Assembly: GCA_013397435.1 (NCBI GenBank)
Contig: VZRG01000761.1
Coordinates: forward strand, 53,492 to 117,491
Direction of reading: 5' to 3'
Length of the DNA stretch: 64,000 bases
DNA from: Erythrocercus mccallii
Lineage: Eukaryota > Chordata > Aves > Passeriformes > Dicruridae
Both the position numbers and the translations under genes were made by a program. The notes under the pieces are model-generated. The model ran no database searches, was not told the DNA's origin, and was given only the letters and a program-made list of their open reading frames with translations. Shown in pieces: positions 6,318 through 21,169 of this stretch; within the stretch, counting starts at the first letter, position 1; every line of letters begins with the position of its first letter.

Positions 6318-9300
6318 TTCCTTCTCTTTGAGTAAAACAACTCCCATCTTCAATGCCTTCCTCCAAAAGCAAGAGTACACATCTATGTCTCATAGCCATG
6401 CATGCAATGGCACTCTGATTGCATTTCATGTGGCTGGCCAATGATAACATTTTATTGAATTGGTGCATAGATTAAATCCCTTCAGCCATGACAATTAAAT
6501 ATGAAAAAATGTGTATGCCATTTACAAAGATAATATTTAATCAAAAATAGACAAGAACATGAGTCATCAGCTCAGAAACAAATCCAGTCCTTATATAAAT
6601 TCAATTGTACTTGTTCCAGATGTTTGCAGCAAAAAAATAGCATTTTTCGTAGATATGGCAATTTCAACTGAGCCCAGCTGAATTTGACCAAAAGTAGAAC
6701 CTTCAGGGCACTTTGGAGACCTCACATCACTGTTTATTGATGGCAGTTATGGAAAATAACTAAGCAGTGGCAAAGGCCAAGTCACTGTGCGAGCACTGAG
6801 GGTGCTGAGCAACATGAGGCTTGAGAATGAGGCTAACAAACATTGCATCTCACTATGAATTCAGTTTGCATGGCTGCCAATAGCTGCTGTGCTCTGGTCC
6901 TGGCATCCTAACTATAGTGACCCTGCCCACCCCATGGAGCAGAGACTGCGAGGGACAGATGTTTTAGGTGGAGCCACGGCTGGAGCTCAGTGAAACAATT
7001 TTTTTTTAATACATCCTGTTCCTGTTAAGGATGACACAGAGAGCACTGGGCACTCGGCTGCATTTTTGACAGTCAATTAGTATTAATCAAACCCAAGACA
7101 TAGAGATAAATTATTAAGAATAGTCAGAAATGAATAGCAGAGGGAGGTCTGCTGGGACAGCAGCAGTCTGGAGATGTTCCAGTTGTTTTCAAGTTTACTA
7201 TAACCTCTTTGGCAGAGAAAGCAAGCTGGATGTTTCAGGCTGACAGGTTTAGTTGCACAAGATGACACTCCAGCCTGGCTGGAGACAAAAGCAGGAGGAA
7301 GTTTCTCATTGAAACTTTGCTCCTGTGTTCAGGGTATTGAAAGTATGCAAGTGAGTGTGCATATCCACAAGCAGCATCTTCCTGTTTGCTGGAGATTTTT
7401 CCCAAAAATATGACTTGTTCATCAATTCCTTTTAAATCCATTCAATCTGTTCATCTGGTTCCAAACTTCAATGATTGAAGTTCCTCATGGTCCCAAGTAC
7501 AGAAATCAGAGCAGGATACAATCTTTGTGGCAGCAACCTTACGACTTTTCCAAAATTAATATTACATTAACTTGACGGGGTCTTTTGCCCTCATAAACCC
7601 ATGTTAAGTGAAGTTAATTATTTCAGCCTTTTATTCCTTACTAACCCATTTCCTCTCACCTGCCCAAACTAATTTTGACTGACAGTCCTGTACATACTAT
7701 TCCGTTTAACAATTTTTAGTCTTGATTCTTGTATTTATTTTATTCTGGCCTCATGAGATCTGGATGTGTTCCAAGCTGAAAAATCAATGCTGATTTTGCT
7801 GAGTGCCCCTCAGCCATCTCTTTCTAAAAATCTTGGCTATGAAGTTGACTACCGATCTTAATATGTGTGACTTGAGTAAATGAACTGGTTCAGCCTAGAT
7901 GGGAATGAGTAACATTAGTTTCACCTTCTTAGACATTTGCCTCAATGAATGGGCTCAAGGAAGTTTCAGTGTGGATCAGCTAATGACGCTGAAATCAACC
8001 ACTCTGCTAAAAAGACAGGAAAATGAATTTATGTCCTCAAGGAGACCTTGTGCACCTGTGTACAGCTCAGTAAAGAGGATTTGCACACATTTACTTAGAG
8101 GAAATGCTCAATCACTGTGCTGTACAAGCAAGAGCATGAATGACAACATGCAAACAAGTGACACGTGTGGGGGTATTGAGTACAGCTGCGCTTTTCCTGA
8201 TGTGGCGGCAATGTCTCTTACTTACCAATCCCTTTCAGCCTTCTACTGAGCAGAAATGCGTTTTCAAAAAGTGCATTTAATATGGTGTTTAGTCAAAGAT
8301 GGGGTAGTGTGGGAAGATGAAATTCTAAGCACTCTTTTAGGAGAGAAAACTAAAAATTCAGCGTGTGACTAGTGGAGAGGAACATCAGCTGATTCTCTCT
8401 CTGAGGGTCTATCTGCAGCCCAGTGTGGGTAGATATGCCTGTGATCCTGCTGCATGCACAGTTTGGGAACCCATGGTCACAGACCTGCAGCTGCAGAGAC
8501 CAGCACTGGGTGTGTGTGCATCAAAATAGAAATGGTCCTTTGGCTTCAGCTATTTGCATGCCAGCTAGACTTGTCTCGTGACCTTGAAACCCAAAGAAAA
8601 TGTGTTTCTATTGTCATCAATCATTCTTCTGCAAATGCAGGCTCTACTGAGTGCCAGGACAGCAGCAGGAAGGCAATATTCTCCAGTCTGTAAGACTGAC
8701 TTGCCTTGGGTGGCAAGCTGGCATGCTTAGTGTGTGAGGGAGAAATAACGGGTGGATCAGCAGTTCAAAGATGTCCACAGTAGGTGACATAAAATAGGCA
8801 AGTACTTTAGCAGTACTGGCTCTACAAAGCCCCCTTGTAACCTGCTGCAGAGCAGTGAGCTGCCATTGCTCTTCTTGTGATGACAAGAGACTCATTAAGT
8901 AGGGATCTACATCTCTCCCACAACCTCAACCTCCCTGGTTATAGAAAAAGCTGGTTTTTTAAAATTGATCAGATGTGCTCAGTGTCAGCTTGCTTTCTCT
9001 CCATCCTCACCATTGAAGTCTCCTTGGGCCACCAGGCGCACACACTGAATTTAGGCTGGAAGGAGGTGACACAAGGGGGAAAGCAAATGACACTCTTATT
9101 TTTTTTTGTCCAAGAAGGCCATTTAGATGTGGCTCTTCTTAATGACTTTATTTGATGATTGGCACACTCAGTTGTTGTCCAATAGTCAGTGGAGCCTCAG
9201 TTTAAAGCTAGGGAAAAACTGTGGAAAATCAGATCCCTTCTGCAGAGGAAGTTGTGTTATAACTTCAGTCATAGCCTAGCTGCAGCTGTCTGCAGGTACT

Positions 9301-10275
9301 CAAAATGTTACAGGTGTAGCTGTTGTGAAAGAACATCTCTGACATCAGGCTTTGATCGAGGGTGAATGTTACATTATTTTTTTCCATAATACTAGTAGCA
9401 TATTTCAGAGAATGGAGGTGCTCTCTCTAGAAAAAGGAAAAAAGACGCATAAAGAAAAGCAGCAGACAGAGCAATGTATGTTCCTGTCTGAGGGCAAATA
9501 GGTCGCATTTAAGACGTCAAGGGGGACTTGGGAGATTTATGTTCAAGCTTCTCTGAAAGCAACTTTTTTGTGTGTCTGGGAGCGGGTCCTTTAACCTCCC
9601 TGTGTTGCAGTGACCTGTTTGTAAACCGCAGACAGTTTTTGCTTAATTTGGGCTTGATGATGCCAGCGGATTTTTTCATGTGACCTTGGCAGGAATTGCT
9701 CATATCCTCAGGCTCTGGGGTCTTCAAGAAGGACTGGAAATGTATAATTGATATACATATGTCCTATATATGTTTGTACAGCATCTTGCAAAGTGTGATC
9801 CTGATGCTACCCTGTGGGTTCTTTATGTAAGCCAAAGCACATGTCATGGTCAGTAAAACATGATAACCTTTCCTGTTACCCTCTGCCTCAATTTTTGCTG
9901 GAAAACTGAAGGATGAATTGGTAAGTAACATGTCTTTCTATATATGTATGAATCCACATGTAGTGCTGTGCTAAGTAAGTAGGAAGCTGTCACTGTCCTA
10001 GAAAGTCAGGAAGCAGGAAACTGTTAGCAGGACAATTATTATAGAACACAGAAATGTTTGTGTTGGAAATAGCCAGGCATTTTCTAATAGGCTGTGCTAA
10101 ATTCCTAGGCAGGAATATGAAAATGTGGACTTGCTTGGACAAGTTCATGTGTGCCTATGCAATAACTGCTAGAATAGTATTTTATCCACATCTAAGAGAC
10201 AAAAGTTTTGCTTTTGTTGTTGGAGAAGGCCCGGTTGAAAACTATGTAGGAGCTCTTCTTTTTCCTCTTCCTCTG

Positions 10276-10277
<2 letters not shown>
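6318..10277. other. Host noncoding DNA, right flank of the ERV
   Basis: AT-rich host sequence starts right after the LTR with TTCCTT, which would be part of the target duplication. I see no repeat of a known family and no convincing exon. Open frames such as the 116-codon one at 7899-8249 lack splice signals or recognisable motifs. Confidence 0.5.

Positions 10278-10313
<36 letters not shown>
10278..10313. repeat. (TG)n microsatellite
   Basis: An uninterrupted 36-bp run of TG dinucleotides. It probably varies in length between individuals. Confidence 0.97.
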
Positions 10314-10315
<2 letters not shown>

Positions 10316-10405
10316 AGTTGCTATGGTGAACAAAGGGTAGGAAGAACTCTGATTTTTGCCCACAAAACTATAATCTTATTCCTCCTGATACTGTCTCTTT
10401 TCTGA

Positions 10406-10450
10406 AATATATATACATATGTATATATTTATATGAAATATATATATATG
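10406..10450. repeat. AT-rich simple repeat
   Basis: Interrupted (AT)n with ACATATGTATAT-type palindromic units, about 45 bp, lying about 90 bp after the TG microsatellite. Confidence 0.8.
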
Positions 10451-13400
10451 CATGCAGTCACGCACATTCATGCACACAAAGCTGCTTTGGAAAAAGGGAT
10501 ATGTGACTTGTCACTGTGTAAAGCGACAGGCTTCTAGAGCCACAGAGCTATTTTTTTTGTGAATGGCTCAGCTGGTGACATTACTTGGCTATGTTTCCAA
10601 TTTAAGCAAAGCAATCTTGGGAGGACTGGATGAATCAGAAAAAGACTTCCAGATTATTAGCATTTTAATAGCAAAATGAGGCCCCCTCCCCCTGCAATGT
10701 TCATGTGGAGGTGCAGTAGAAACGTGTATGAAGAACTGGAAGATGTAATATTAAACCCATCCTCCTTCGCTGCTGCAAACTGAAAAATGAGCAGGGACAG
10801 TTTTCTATTCAATAACCTACATTTCTTTGTTTAATGCTTTGTTAAAATACATACAGTGAAAAAGGTTTGAGCTCAGTGATTTTATTAAGGACAGAGAAGG
10901 TTTCAGCTTTGTGTTAATTTTGCCACAGCCGAATTTCTTTTAGGGCTTAAACCCATGGACTGCAGCACATTCCTGCCTTTGCAGTGAGCTTGTGGGAATG
11001 CTTTAACCCAACTTCTTATCAGGGCTGGAGAAGTTTATGTGAGTGCATATTGTTTTCCACTGGGGACTGACAGTAAGCTGAAAGGAAGAAGGAAGCATTT
11101 CAATGGCATTTTAAATCTTTGTTTTGAAATACAGGTGACCTCAGAATATACTGACTCTAGTTTTTTAGACTGGTGTGTTTCAAGGTACTGCTTCAAAATG
11201 ACTTCTTGTTTCAATCTGTGTCTCTCAAACAGTACCATTTGGCTCTACAAACTCTGAACTGACATAACTTCACTTTCACGAATAAACTGTCACCAGATAG
11301 ACGAGATAAATATGGTTTAAGTAAGGAATTTCTGCACATCTGTCTCTCCATTGCCTGGGTTATTCCTTTTTTTTTTTTAGGATACACATCCAATTATTTT
11401 TCTCACATGATGTTTAGACATTTAAAAAAAGATTGGAGTGCCTGGCCCCTGTTGATCAAAATACTCGAAAGTGGTGACTGGCATCAGAATAGGACAGATG
11501 CTTGCTGAAATCACAACATTTTCCAGCACTTTCAGACACAGGTAACACAGGTCCATACGGAGAGCCTGGCAAATCTCTTGATCCATACTGTCATAATATA
11601 TCTTACTCTTGAATACAACAGGGCAAAATGTTCTCAGTGGTCATTAAATATTATTGCTATAATCTTTGTTCTATGGTTTTGTGGCTTTATTGTTTTGCAA
11701 AGGTCAGCATTAATTTAGCAATTTTCTTGCCTCTGTTCCAGTAAAAACCTTACAATATCAGTTTGCTCCTTATCGTTTATTATTCCAAGCCTGGTGTCTG
11801 CTGATCAATGCTTAATGGAAATCCTGCAAAATATGATTTCCCACCTGTCTGCGTTAGTTTAGTACTTACAGCAGTTTTGACTAATTTTTTAATCTGCTCT
11901 GTCTATAATTACAGCTGTGCCTAAGTGTAATGTGTAGTCAAGCTAAAAACAAAGGAGCTCTGTTGATAATCTGCTTGTTTTTACTTTTAAAATGAAGGAC
12001 AACCAGAATACGAGGATTTTTTTACTTTTGCAAGCATTTGAAATTATATTTTCTCAAATTATATTTTCTTGGCTAGGTTTAGCTCTAAGCTTAGTCATAC
12101 CCTAAATATCCCTGAGCAAATCAGTGATTCTGAGGTCTCCACCTGGTGAGGACGGAATCCTTTCTTAAGGGCTGGCAGTGAGATAAATGCCACTGATGAG
12201 TGCTGCATATTGAAGACTGTGGTGACAGAGTCCAGAAGTGCTCGAATGCTGAGGCATCTGTCTCTTTCTTTGTCATGCCAGGTTCACCCTGCTTTGCCAC
12301 CTTGAGTCTTAGCAGGGCTTTCAGAATTAGCTTTGACCTTTTAGGTGGCTTGCTTCCATCTAATGAGCATGGCAGCTTCTTTAACGAACATCAGAGCCGG
12401 GTGCCGACTCAGCTAATTTGATTGCGTTTTATGCATTAATCAAAACCCTCATAGTAATCTGACCTTGACTAGGACATAATGGTATTGAGTGCTGGTCTGC
12501 ACTCCCCTTTCAATGCAATGGTGGGGTGTTGCAGTGAAGAAGGTCCTCTGGGCCAGAGTCCAGACTGCCCCCTGACCCTTTCTGTAACATATATTCCCTG
12601 GGAGTCTTTGCCCTCTGCTTTGTTCACAAAGGCACAGTGGCTTTCTTCTTCACCTACAGATAACAGACCCTGATAATTTATCTCCCACCCCATCTTTTAG
12701 GTCACCATGTTGTGAAACTTAAAAAAATCCTATGGAAAACAAAGTTCTCTTGGAAATTATAAGAATGCTTTTATTCAAAGGGAGGGTTGCTCCCTCATTT
12801 GTGACATTATTAATGGAGAATATGGCCTACAGGCTTCTAGCAAGGCAGCTAGATAACATTCATAAAATATGAACTCCAGAAAGGACTTTAGAAGATGATG
12901 ACAGACAGTAATTAATGTAACAATTACCAAGGTATCGATTAATGGTGTCTTTAAGTTTTTGTTGCCATTGAATCAACTAATAACTTATCTTGACAGAAGT
13001 AATGTTGGTTCAATGTTTCCATCAAGCATCCAGGCTCTGTTCAATCTATCAATTAACTGGGCTTGGACCTCAACCCTCTCCCACCTGGCAAAAAGTGCAC
13101 GAGTGCTTTCCTTTGGCTTTCCCACATCCGAAGAGGGCTTCAATGGCTTTATTAGAGTAGCAGCCAATGTGGAACAGAGATGGAAAGCTCAGCACCTCTT
13201 TACATGACCCCATCAAGGGCAGAGACCACCAGAAGTCTAAGGATGCCTTGTAGATTGCTATGCATTATCCACATGAAGAAATCCATCATAAAAAACATTT
13301 TTGAGTTGAAGTCACATACCCATGTACATATGCACACATCAGTCTAGCAAAAACTTTTCTAGTCAGTCCTGCTGTTTATTCTCAGATGATCTTGCCTCAA

Positions 13401-16400
13401 GTTAGTTGCCTTAGTTGTTCAGATGAATCATGTCCTAAAAGCAGCTGGTTTTGTTTTCTTGACTATGAAAGAAGATTGAAAGTCCATCAGCAGCTGTTGG
13501 TACTGTGAATGTCTGAAGTTCGTTGCAATTCTGTCCGTATCAGTCCACCAGTCTCATGTGTTTCCCACTCATGGAGGTCGACAGTGAATTAAGGGCTCCC
13601 AACATTCCTGTAATCTTTTTTTTTTTGAGTGCATGTAATTTCTAAGCATGAAGGCAAAGATAGGAATAAGTTTAGTGACCTGCCTAGAACTGCATAGTGA
13701 CTTAAACCTGAACTGTACCCACCTTTCCATTCTGAATAAAGAATTTAAAGCTGGGATCAGATAAAAACAAGAATTCAATGGTCTTGGAGGAAGCTTTGAC
13801 CTTGGGGAAATTTTGATCTTGGATAGCTGTGTTTAGAGTCCTGAAAGCTCCCCATCAGAGCTAGGGACTTCAGCTTTAATCCAAGGTTTGTGTCTGATCT
13901 GACGGTTCACCTTGTGTAAATAATTTCTATTACCTGTTTGTATTTCCCTTTCCTCAATCTGTCTTTCTTATCAGATTAGAGAGGAACAGCTCCCTTTCAC
14001 TTTAACACTATGGGGCCTGTGGTGTCTGTTGAAGCTGCTAGTTGCTACTGAAATGTAAATATTGATTATGTAGAGAATATATTTAAAAGCTATTAAAGCA
14101 GGAAATGGCACAGTCTGAAGGACAAACAGGTCAGCTTTGGAATGCCTCTGTGGTGAAGAAAAAAATTTTTGAATGCTTTTGAAAAAAGACATGTCAAAAT
14201 GTCCAGTTTTCTTTTACACAAAACAGAAGGTTTCTGTATTAATTTCCTTTGCTTTTTGTTTCTATTTCTGGGGGAAAAATCACCAAAAAGAATTGCTGCT
14301 TGTTATACTTCTTTACATTAAAAGTTCCAGATGCATTTGCAACTTTAACACTCTTTCTAATTGTGCAGTGTATTGGGCAGGTTATTTCATTCAAAGCAAA
14401 GTGAACCCTTCTGGTTTTGCCCAATCCCCTTTAATGTGAAAGCAGTCCCAGCTCATATATCCCTCCTCCAGATAGCCCTTCATATGTTACATGTCATATG
14501 TCATATATCACATGGCATATTCATGCTGTTGCAGTCTGTCCTACTGTAGCCATCCCACCAGCTCATCTGGCATGTCTGTCCATCCTGTCAAACACTCCCT
14601 GAATGCTCCTCTCCCTGTTTCCTCTATGTGTCCTTCCTTATGCCCTATATATCCCAGATGTTTAGGACTTACAGCTATCTTGTTGAGAACACAATATAGT
14701 TAGGATCATGTTGCCTGTGCATGTGTACAGGCAAAGTCCCTATAATTTGCCTCTGGCCTTTGTTCTTACACACATTTTATTCTCATCCTGCTGCCAGACA
14801 CCTTTGCTCCTGTCTCACCCCAAAGGGGTGCTAGCAGCTCTGAAACTACAGCTGCAAAGAGGAATAAGGGCAGGAGTATTTCCATAGTCTGCATTGGAAT
14901 AACTGGCTTGACAGACTGAGGCAACTATTGATCTTTGAGCGCTCACTGCCACAGAGATCGTCAGCACTTCTGCAATTAGACGCTGATCAGGGTGAGAAAA
15001 GATTGGCAGACTGACTTCTTCTGCACAGATAAGCCACATTATTTTTTTTTAGTGACACAATCTCCTTTCCAGCAAGAATAATTTTCTTCTGCCTTTGAAG
15101 GTCTGCATGTTTTTCAGTCAGTTTCTTCTTCCCAGTTCCTTGTTGACGCTACGCAGTTGAGCAATATTCCCAGAGGACAAATTTTAAGAGGGTTTGTGAG
15201 AGGAGAAATAGAGATGTCTGAAAACTGACAGGATTCTGGCACACATGAAGTTAAAATATTTCCCATCCATGGCAGTGCTTTTGTCAATTCAAGACTGACA
15301 TCCAAGCATAACCTGGAAATTGAGACCTCACTAGCAATTCACTAAGTTGCTGTGTTGGGGTATATCTCTTCTGAGTGTAGGTACATGCTTATTGGTGTGA
15401 TTGGAGTGGCTTCTGTGTGCCACTGACTGGTTCAGCAATGGGTCCATCTCTCCATATCTATACACAGGACTACAGATACTGTTCTGCTGCCATTGCTGCA
15501 GCAGAGCAAAGGAGCATTTGTCCTACTGTTTTACACTTTACTGCTTGAGTTCCATCTCAAAAGTTATTTGTATTTAAATCCTGAACCTCTTCAAGGAAGA
15601 TGTGAGCTTTCTTCACTATAATGAGAGAATATTTGTCAACATATTTGTCATGGGATAAGATTTTAAAAATACCCCCTTTCACAATTTGGATTTATGCTTT
15701 TTTTCCACTCACAATTCTTTATTCTTTTCTGATTTAAATAAAAAACCCCAAAAAACTATTCACAAGCCTGAGATATTGTTAACATATCTGGAGCTGGGCT
15801 GGGATGGGAAGCTGCAGGACTGGAAAGAAAGTGCAGTTGGTGACTCTTCTTAGGGTAATAAGGCAAAATAACCTGGATTACAGATAGCCAAAGAGCAGAA
15901 AATGAACTACGGTTCCTTTTTTGAGAAGAAAAGCTGAGAGAGTAGTCAGGCTGAGAGAGCCGTGCAAGCTATGTAAGAGACAAGGTGCATGTTGTAGCTT
16001 GTCCTTTGCACGTAATTTGTGCCCTTCTCCTGTGGACTTGTTAGTTCACCTCTGCCTTGAGCTTCCTCCACTGTTGGCCATCTTGTTGCTGTGTCAGGCA
16101 CAAAGCAGTTCCACTGTGTGCCCTTCAGCAAAAGGTAGTTCCTGTTCTGAGGGAATTACCATCTTAAATCGGCAAAAGCTTGAAGGAGAAAAAGGCAGAG
16201 GGATGCCCTGTTGTGTCAGGCAGCAGGTCAGCACCGCAGCTGGGCACACAGCTCAGGTCGCAGCTCCCCCCGGCGCTGCCTTCAACAGGGCCAGCAGGGT
16301 CACCGATAAAACCAATTTGGAAAATTAAGCTGTTAAATATAAATGTGATTTGGCTTTAACAGCAGTGGAAGGCTGGGAAGCAGGTCGTGTCCGAGAGGGC

Positions 16401-19400
16401 TCTGTACAGCTATGTTTGAAAATAAATTGTTTCTCTGGAACAGAAATGATGGGAGATTGCGAATATTGAAAAAACTCCATCAAATCTACCAAAAATATTA
16501 CAGCAAAATCCTGTATAAACATATACAAAGCGTGCTGGCTTGTCTTTTCATGCAGACTCTGTTTTATGCAAATAAAACTAAAAAAATATTAAAGCAAATC
16601 ACCTCAGAGAGAATGAGCAACTAATGCACATTGAATATAAAAATCCATATGAGTTCTTTTCTTTTTCAGAAGTTAGAAAAGGTCATTGAATCCCTTGAAG
16701 ATTAATTCCCTTTTTAAAAATCCCAATTCCCCCAGATGCAATCAAATTGTTTCTTCCAATGACCACAGATACAATCTCAGAGCCAAATGCTGTATTGTAC
16801 ATCTGTCAGAGCTGCAAATCACTACCCTAGTATCCTATTTCCGAAGAACGGATGCAACCTTGTGGCGTGTTCTTGTTTGTTGTCTGCACTCGCTGCTTTT
16901 GTTTAATAGTGTTGGCTCCCTCCCTGTTATCTTTGCTAAGAATATCTTTGAGTGAATTGCACTGCCTACCAGTGGGAGCCTCGACTCAGTCTCTGAGCCA
17001 AATGTACCTTTTTCAAGTCTGGGTGGAAACTAGAGTACACTTTTTGCTACTCCTCCAAATAAACCAGCGTAAATCCTGCTCCTTTTTCCCTGCTGTTACA
17101 TTTGGCTGCAGGTTTCTCTGTATTGCAGATGGAGTCCTCGTGCCAGGTACCAAAGCAAATGTCCCTCTGTTCACCTGTCTCCCTTCCCTGACTAGCCAAA
17201 TTGACCTGCACTATTTTATGTAACTTGGAGGAATGGTGATTGCAAAGAGAGAGCATATTTGAGGGTTAAAAGCTCCCTACATCATGTGTTTTTCTGCTGA
17301 CTTCCTTACCCTTTGAGTTCACTGATTTTGTAAGCTTTCCTGCATAAACCGTAGTGCTGATTGCATTTGAGATTCCTCTGTGATCACATGAGTGCAGGAG
17401 CCAGTGTTTTAAGAAAGACAACAAATATTTTGTGAGTCATGAGAGTCGGGGCATAGTGTTGTCTTAAATCTCTTCCCAGTGAAATCGATATAAATTTCCA
17501 TATGGACAGAGATAAACCACTGCTAAGAGCTTTGTGGGGTGTACAAGATACCGGACTATTCATCTTATTCCATCCAGCATTGCCTTTTATGGAGTAGGAA
17601 AATTCTGGTCCTGGTCTGGCCTTGATAATGCTAAACTTCTACAGTTAGTCTTTCCCTGGTTCAATGACAAGAAAGGATTCCTGTGGAGCAAAATCAAAGG
17701 CTGTAAGAATGGAAAGGTCTATATGTCAAAAACCCCCACCATCCACTCAAAAGCAGTTGAAGCTACGATCTCCTCCAGCAGGTGTTCTCCAAGGGAGAGC
17801 CACTTCTCTGTTAAATGCTGCATCTCTTATTTCATTCTGAATATATCCAGCTTTAGCTATCTCAGCCTCAGTTTGGGGCACTGTAGAAAGGCTTGGCCTA
17901 TATATTAGTGTCTCAAGTTCAGCCCACTAAGATGAAAAGACCTAAACATGCCAGTCACTTTGAAATATTAGGACAATTTATATGGTCAGAAACGTAACAA
18001 TAAGAAGAGCGAGTGTTTGCTCACTATTTTCTTCTTGCTGAATTTTATTTCTACTTGATTGTGACTTTTAAAAATAATTCCCTCACCCCTGTAAATTTTA
18101 TTCATTCTGTGTCCTTAACCGAGTTCTCTAGGTTTTTTTTCTCACTCTTAGATAGCAGGCTGATGATGTGACCTACATATTTGACATAACATCAATGAAG
18201 AAATAATGAATTGAGACCTTCTTTAGTGATAAAACCCATTTTTTTAGGATGGACAATTGGAATGTGTTGGCTCTGATTGCTACATCAGGTGATAGCAGGT
18301 GCTTTGTCATCTCTAACTTTTATTTTCAGTAACATTCTCTTCTGCCTTATGGGATCATTTGTCTTCTGTTGGTAAATTCCCATCTGCACTCAAAATGACT
18401 TTTCAGTGCTGTATCGATGGATGGATATAGTCAGCCTCTGTCCCTTTAGTCTTCATCTGTGCCAGTTCCCACGTTCTTTTGTATCACAAATTACAGAAGG
18501 GATCTGTTTACAAAAACACTCCTGTTGTCATTTTTATGCATGTCATTTTATCAATATTTTTTTCTTCTAGAGTGATGTTATATTTTCAGAAAGAGAAAAT
18601 GCCATTTAAAGTACTTCAAGAGATAAAATATTATTAAGAAATTTTGATGCAAAATCAGTTGGTTTTCCCTGAAAGTCAGAAGTCTATATTTAAAATTTTA
18701 TTAATTAAAATGATATAACACTTTTGGGTCTTTTTTTTTCAGGTATGAAAGTAAACCTAACAATCTTCTTGGGTACTTTTGGTCCTCCAGTCCAAATCCA
18801 TATAGCTGCCTACAGTATAGTATAGCTTTTCATGGTGCTGAGCTTCTGTGAGAAGACTGAATCAGTGATTACATTTGTCTTTTCATTCCTTTTCAGGAAT
18901 GAAGAACCCATAGGGGTATTTAGCAGGAAACAATCCTTGTGCACTCAAATAACAGTGCAAGGCTGCAAGAGCTGGAGGAGTTCTGGCACAGCTTTTGGTA
19001 TTGCTCATGGTTATATGGCTGTCCATCATGGAGACTGAGTGATCCCTTGATGGTGGGGTTTTTCCTGTCCTGTTAAATTTTACTTATGTACTTACTTCCA
19101 AAGTCACTTTCACCTTAAAGGTGCTGCATAGCCAGACTGAAATGCAAGAGGGCAATATGACAAAAGAAAAGTATACAACCTATATTCTCACTGGTAAAGC
19201 ACAGTAACTTCACTTTCCGTCTAAAGCACGTGCCACAAGCAAATGCCACTTCTGTGTATCACAGGCAGATTTCCTTTAACTTAGTTTTATCTCTTTTGGA
19301 AAAGTTTGCTTTTCTTTAGCCTTTTAAATGTCACGTTTTAACAGCATTACTGTAGACAGCACTACTAGCTGCAGAATTTTTAAGGCCGTGTGTGTATGTA

Positions 19401-21169
19401 CTGCTTATCTCTGTGTCACAAGTCCAGACCCTAGATCCACAGGCTAATTTCAGCCACTGTCAGGACTAATTCCCTAAAAGGTTTTCAAGAGCTTTGTCTT
19501 TTCTGAAGTAAGTATCCTCCATGGACTCTGCTGCCCTAACACCATCCATTTTCATCCTACTCCTGTTTGCAAGGGTCTAACTCATGCTACCTTTTCTATT
19601 ACCCAAACATCATAACATACAAAACTTCGAAATTATTTTTTTCTAATCAGTTGATGGTAAACTATAGAAAGACTAATTTCTTCCCTCTGGTATCTTGTTA
19701 CTAACTCTCTAGTAAATACTAAGTGCTGTGATATTAAGTGACTGTTCTTTAGGATGTTTAATTATCCCCCCCCAAAGGCCCCAAAGTGCTACTAATGGAT
19801 CCTCTGGCTCATGACACACATTACTGTCAGCTTCCTTTGCTTCTGATTCTCATTCCAGTAACACCAAAAAATGGCACAGGTCCTGGGAACAGAGCAATTT
19901 TTTGCAACATGATCTCAGCCTACTTCTGTTTCAAAACACAACATTTTTGTAGTTCACTGATCTCGAGACATTCTAAATAGGTCTCTTTTGGGGCTTGCTT
20001 TGCAGCGCGGTGTAACTGCAGCTGCTTTCCTTTCTTTTGTGTCATGGGAAATCAGGTTAATATTCCAAACCCATTCCCCTGTGGCTGTTTTAGGTAACGT
20101 GACTATTCATCCCAGTCCTTACATTCGTTACTACCCTGCCTTCCTCTGCAGGGAGGAAACAGATCCCTGACAGTGACAGGCTACTGATGAAGACTTCTCT
20201 CCTGGGAGTAGCCGAGTCCCTTGGACAGCCATATCCTTTAGCGTCATAAAAAAATAGAGTGAAAAGTCTGAATTAAATGGCAGCAGAACAGTCTCAAAAA
20301 GCCAGTCAGGGCAAAAGCAGTCACAGACACCAAGTACCTTTTCCGAACAACCTTGGCAAAGATGGGCAGTTGTCTCAAAGTTGGTTTTTATTTCAATTTT
20401 ACATCTGTATGGATTTTAATTGCTGTAGCTTGAAATACATCTAGTCTGATTCCTGGTGAGGCCATGTGTCTGGTGAAAAATGGGGATGATAACTTCCCAG
20501 GGAATGGCTAGTGCTTCAGACCAACTGCTCTGTTAAACGTCTTGCCTGCCAGATGTATTTCAGACCTGCACTGCTGCATTTCATAAGCCATGGAATACAG
20601 TTTGTAAGAGCAATCATCTTCCCAAATTGGTCATTACCAAAGTTAATGACCTGTTTATTAGAACATCAACCTTGGCTTTGCCTCATGCTGTTAATTAACA
20701 AATCTGTCATTAACTGCTGGTAGCCATGACTTTGTGCATGTGTGTGTTTATGGGAGAATAGGATAGAGATCCTACATTAGGCAAATTTAAGGTGGTATCC
20801 CTGCGTATTGGAAAGACCCCATTCCTCTATGATTCTCAGAGAGGGCACCGTTTACATGCTGTCTGTGGATTTGTCTAACCCCTTTAGGGACCCGCTTTGT
20901 TTACTGTTTTAATCAATTTCTGCATCAGTTTCTGCAGGTGCTCCCTGGTTCTCATATACAATATATTCTCAGCAAATGACAGCTTTGCACTGACTTTACC
21001 CCTGCCATAGCTGTGATTTGTGATCACTGTGCATTTGGAAATGCACCCAGAGGGGCAAAGGGTTAGCCTCAGAGCAAAGAAATTGTTTATTATCAAAACT
21101 TCTCCCTGCAATAAAATTGTTTGTTATGCAAGAGGTACCCATAACTAATAAGCTTTTTGTTATTTTCAG
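10451..21169. other. Host noncoding DNA, no gene recognised
   Basis: About 10.7 kb of AT-rich sequence without a recognisable gene or interspersed repeat. Homeodomain-type TAAT clusters occur at about 12410-12450 and 12905-12960. A splice-acceptor-like site at 16669 is followed by 11 open codons and a TAA (16670-16705), too short to annotate. The 135-codon frame at 15921-16328 shows no protein-family signal. Confidence 0.45.

Noticed and set aside
10054..10363. Frames running through the (TG)n repeat on both strands
   Set aside because: The open reading comes from the dinucleotide repeat, which has no stops in these frames.
12985..13190. Minus-strand frame with protein-like composition
   Set aside because: Short, no real start, no good splice sites, and an equally open frame lies on the other strand.
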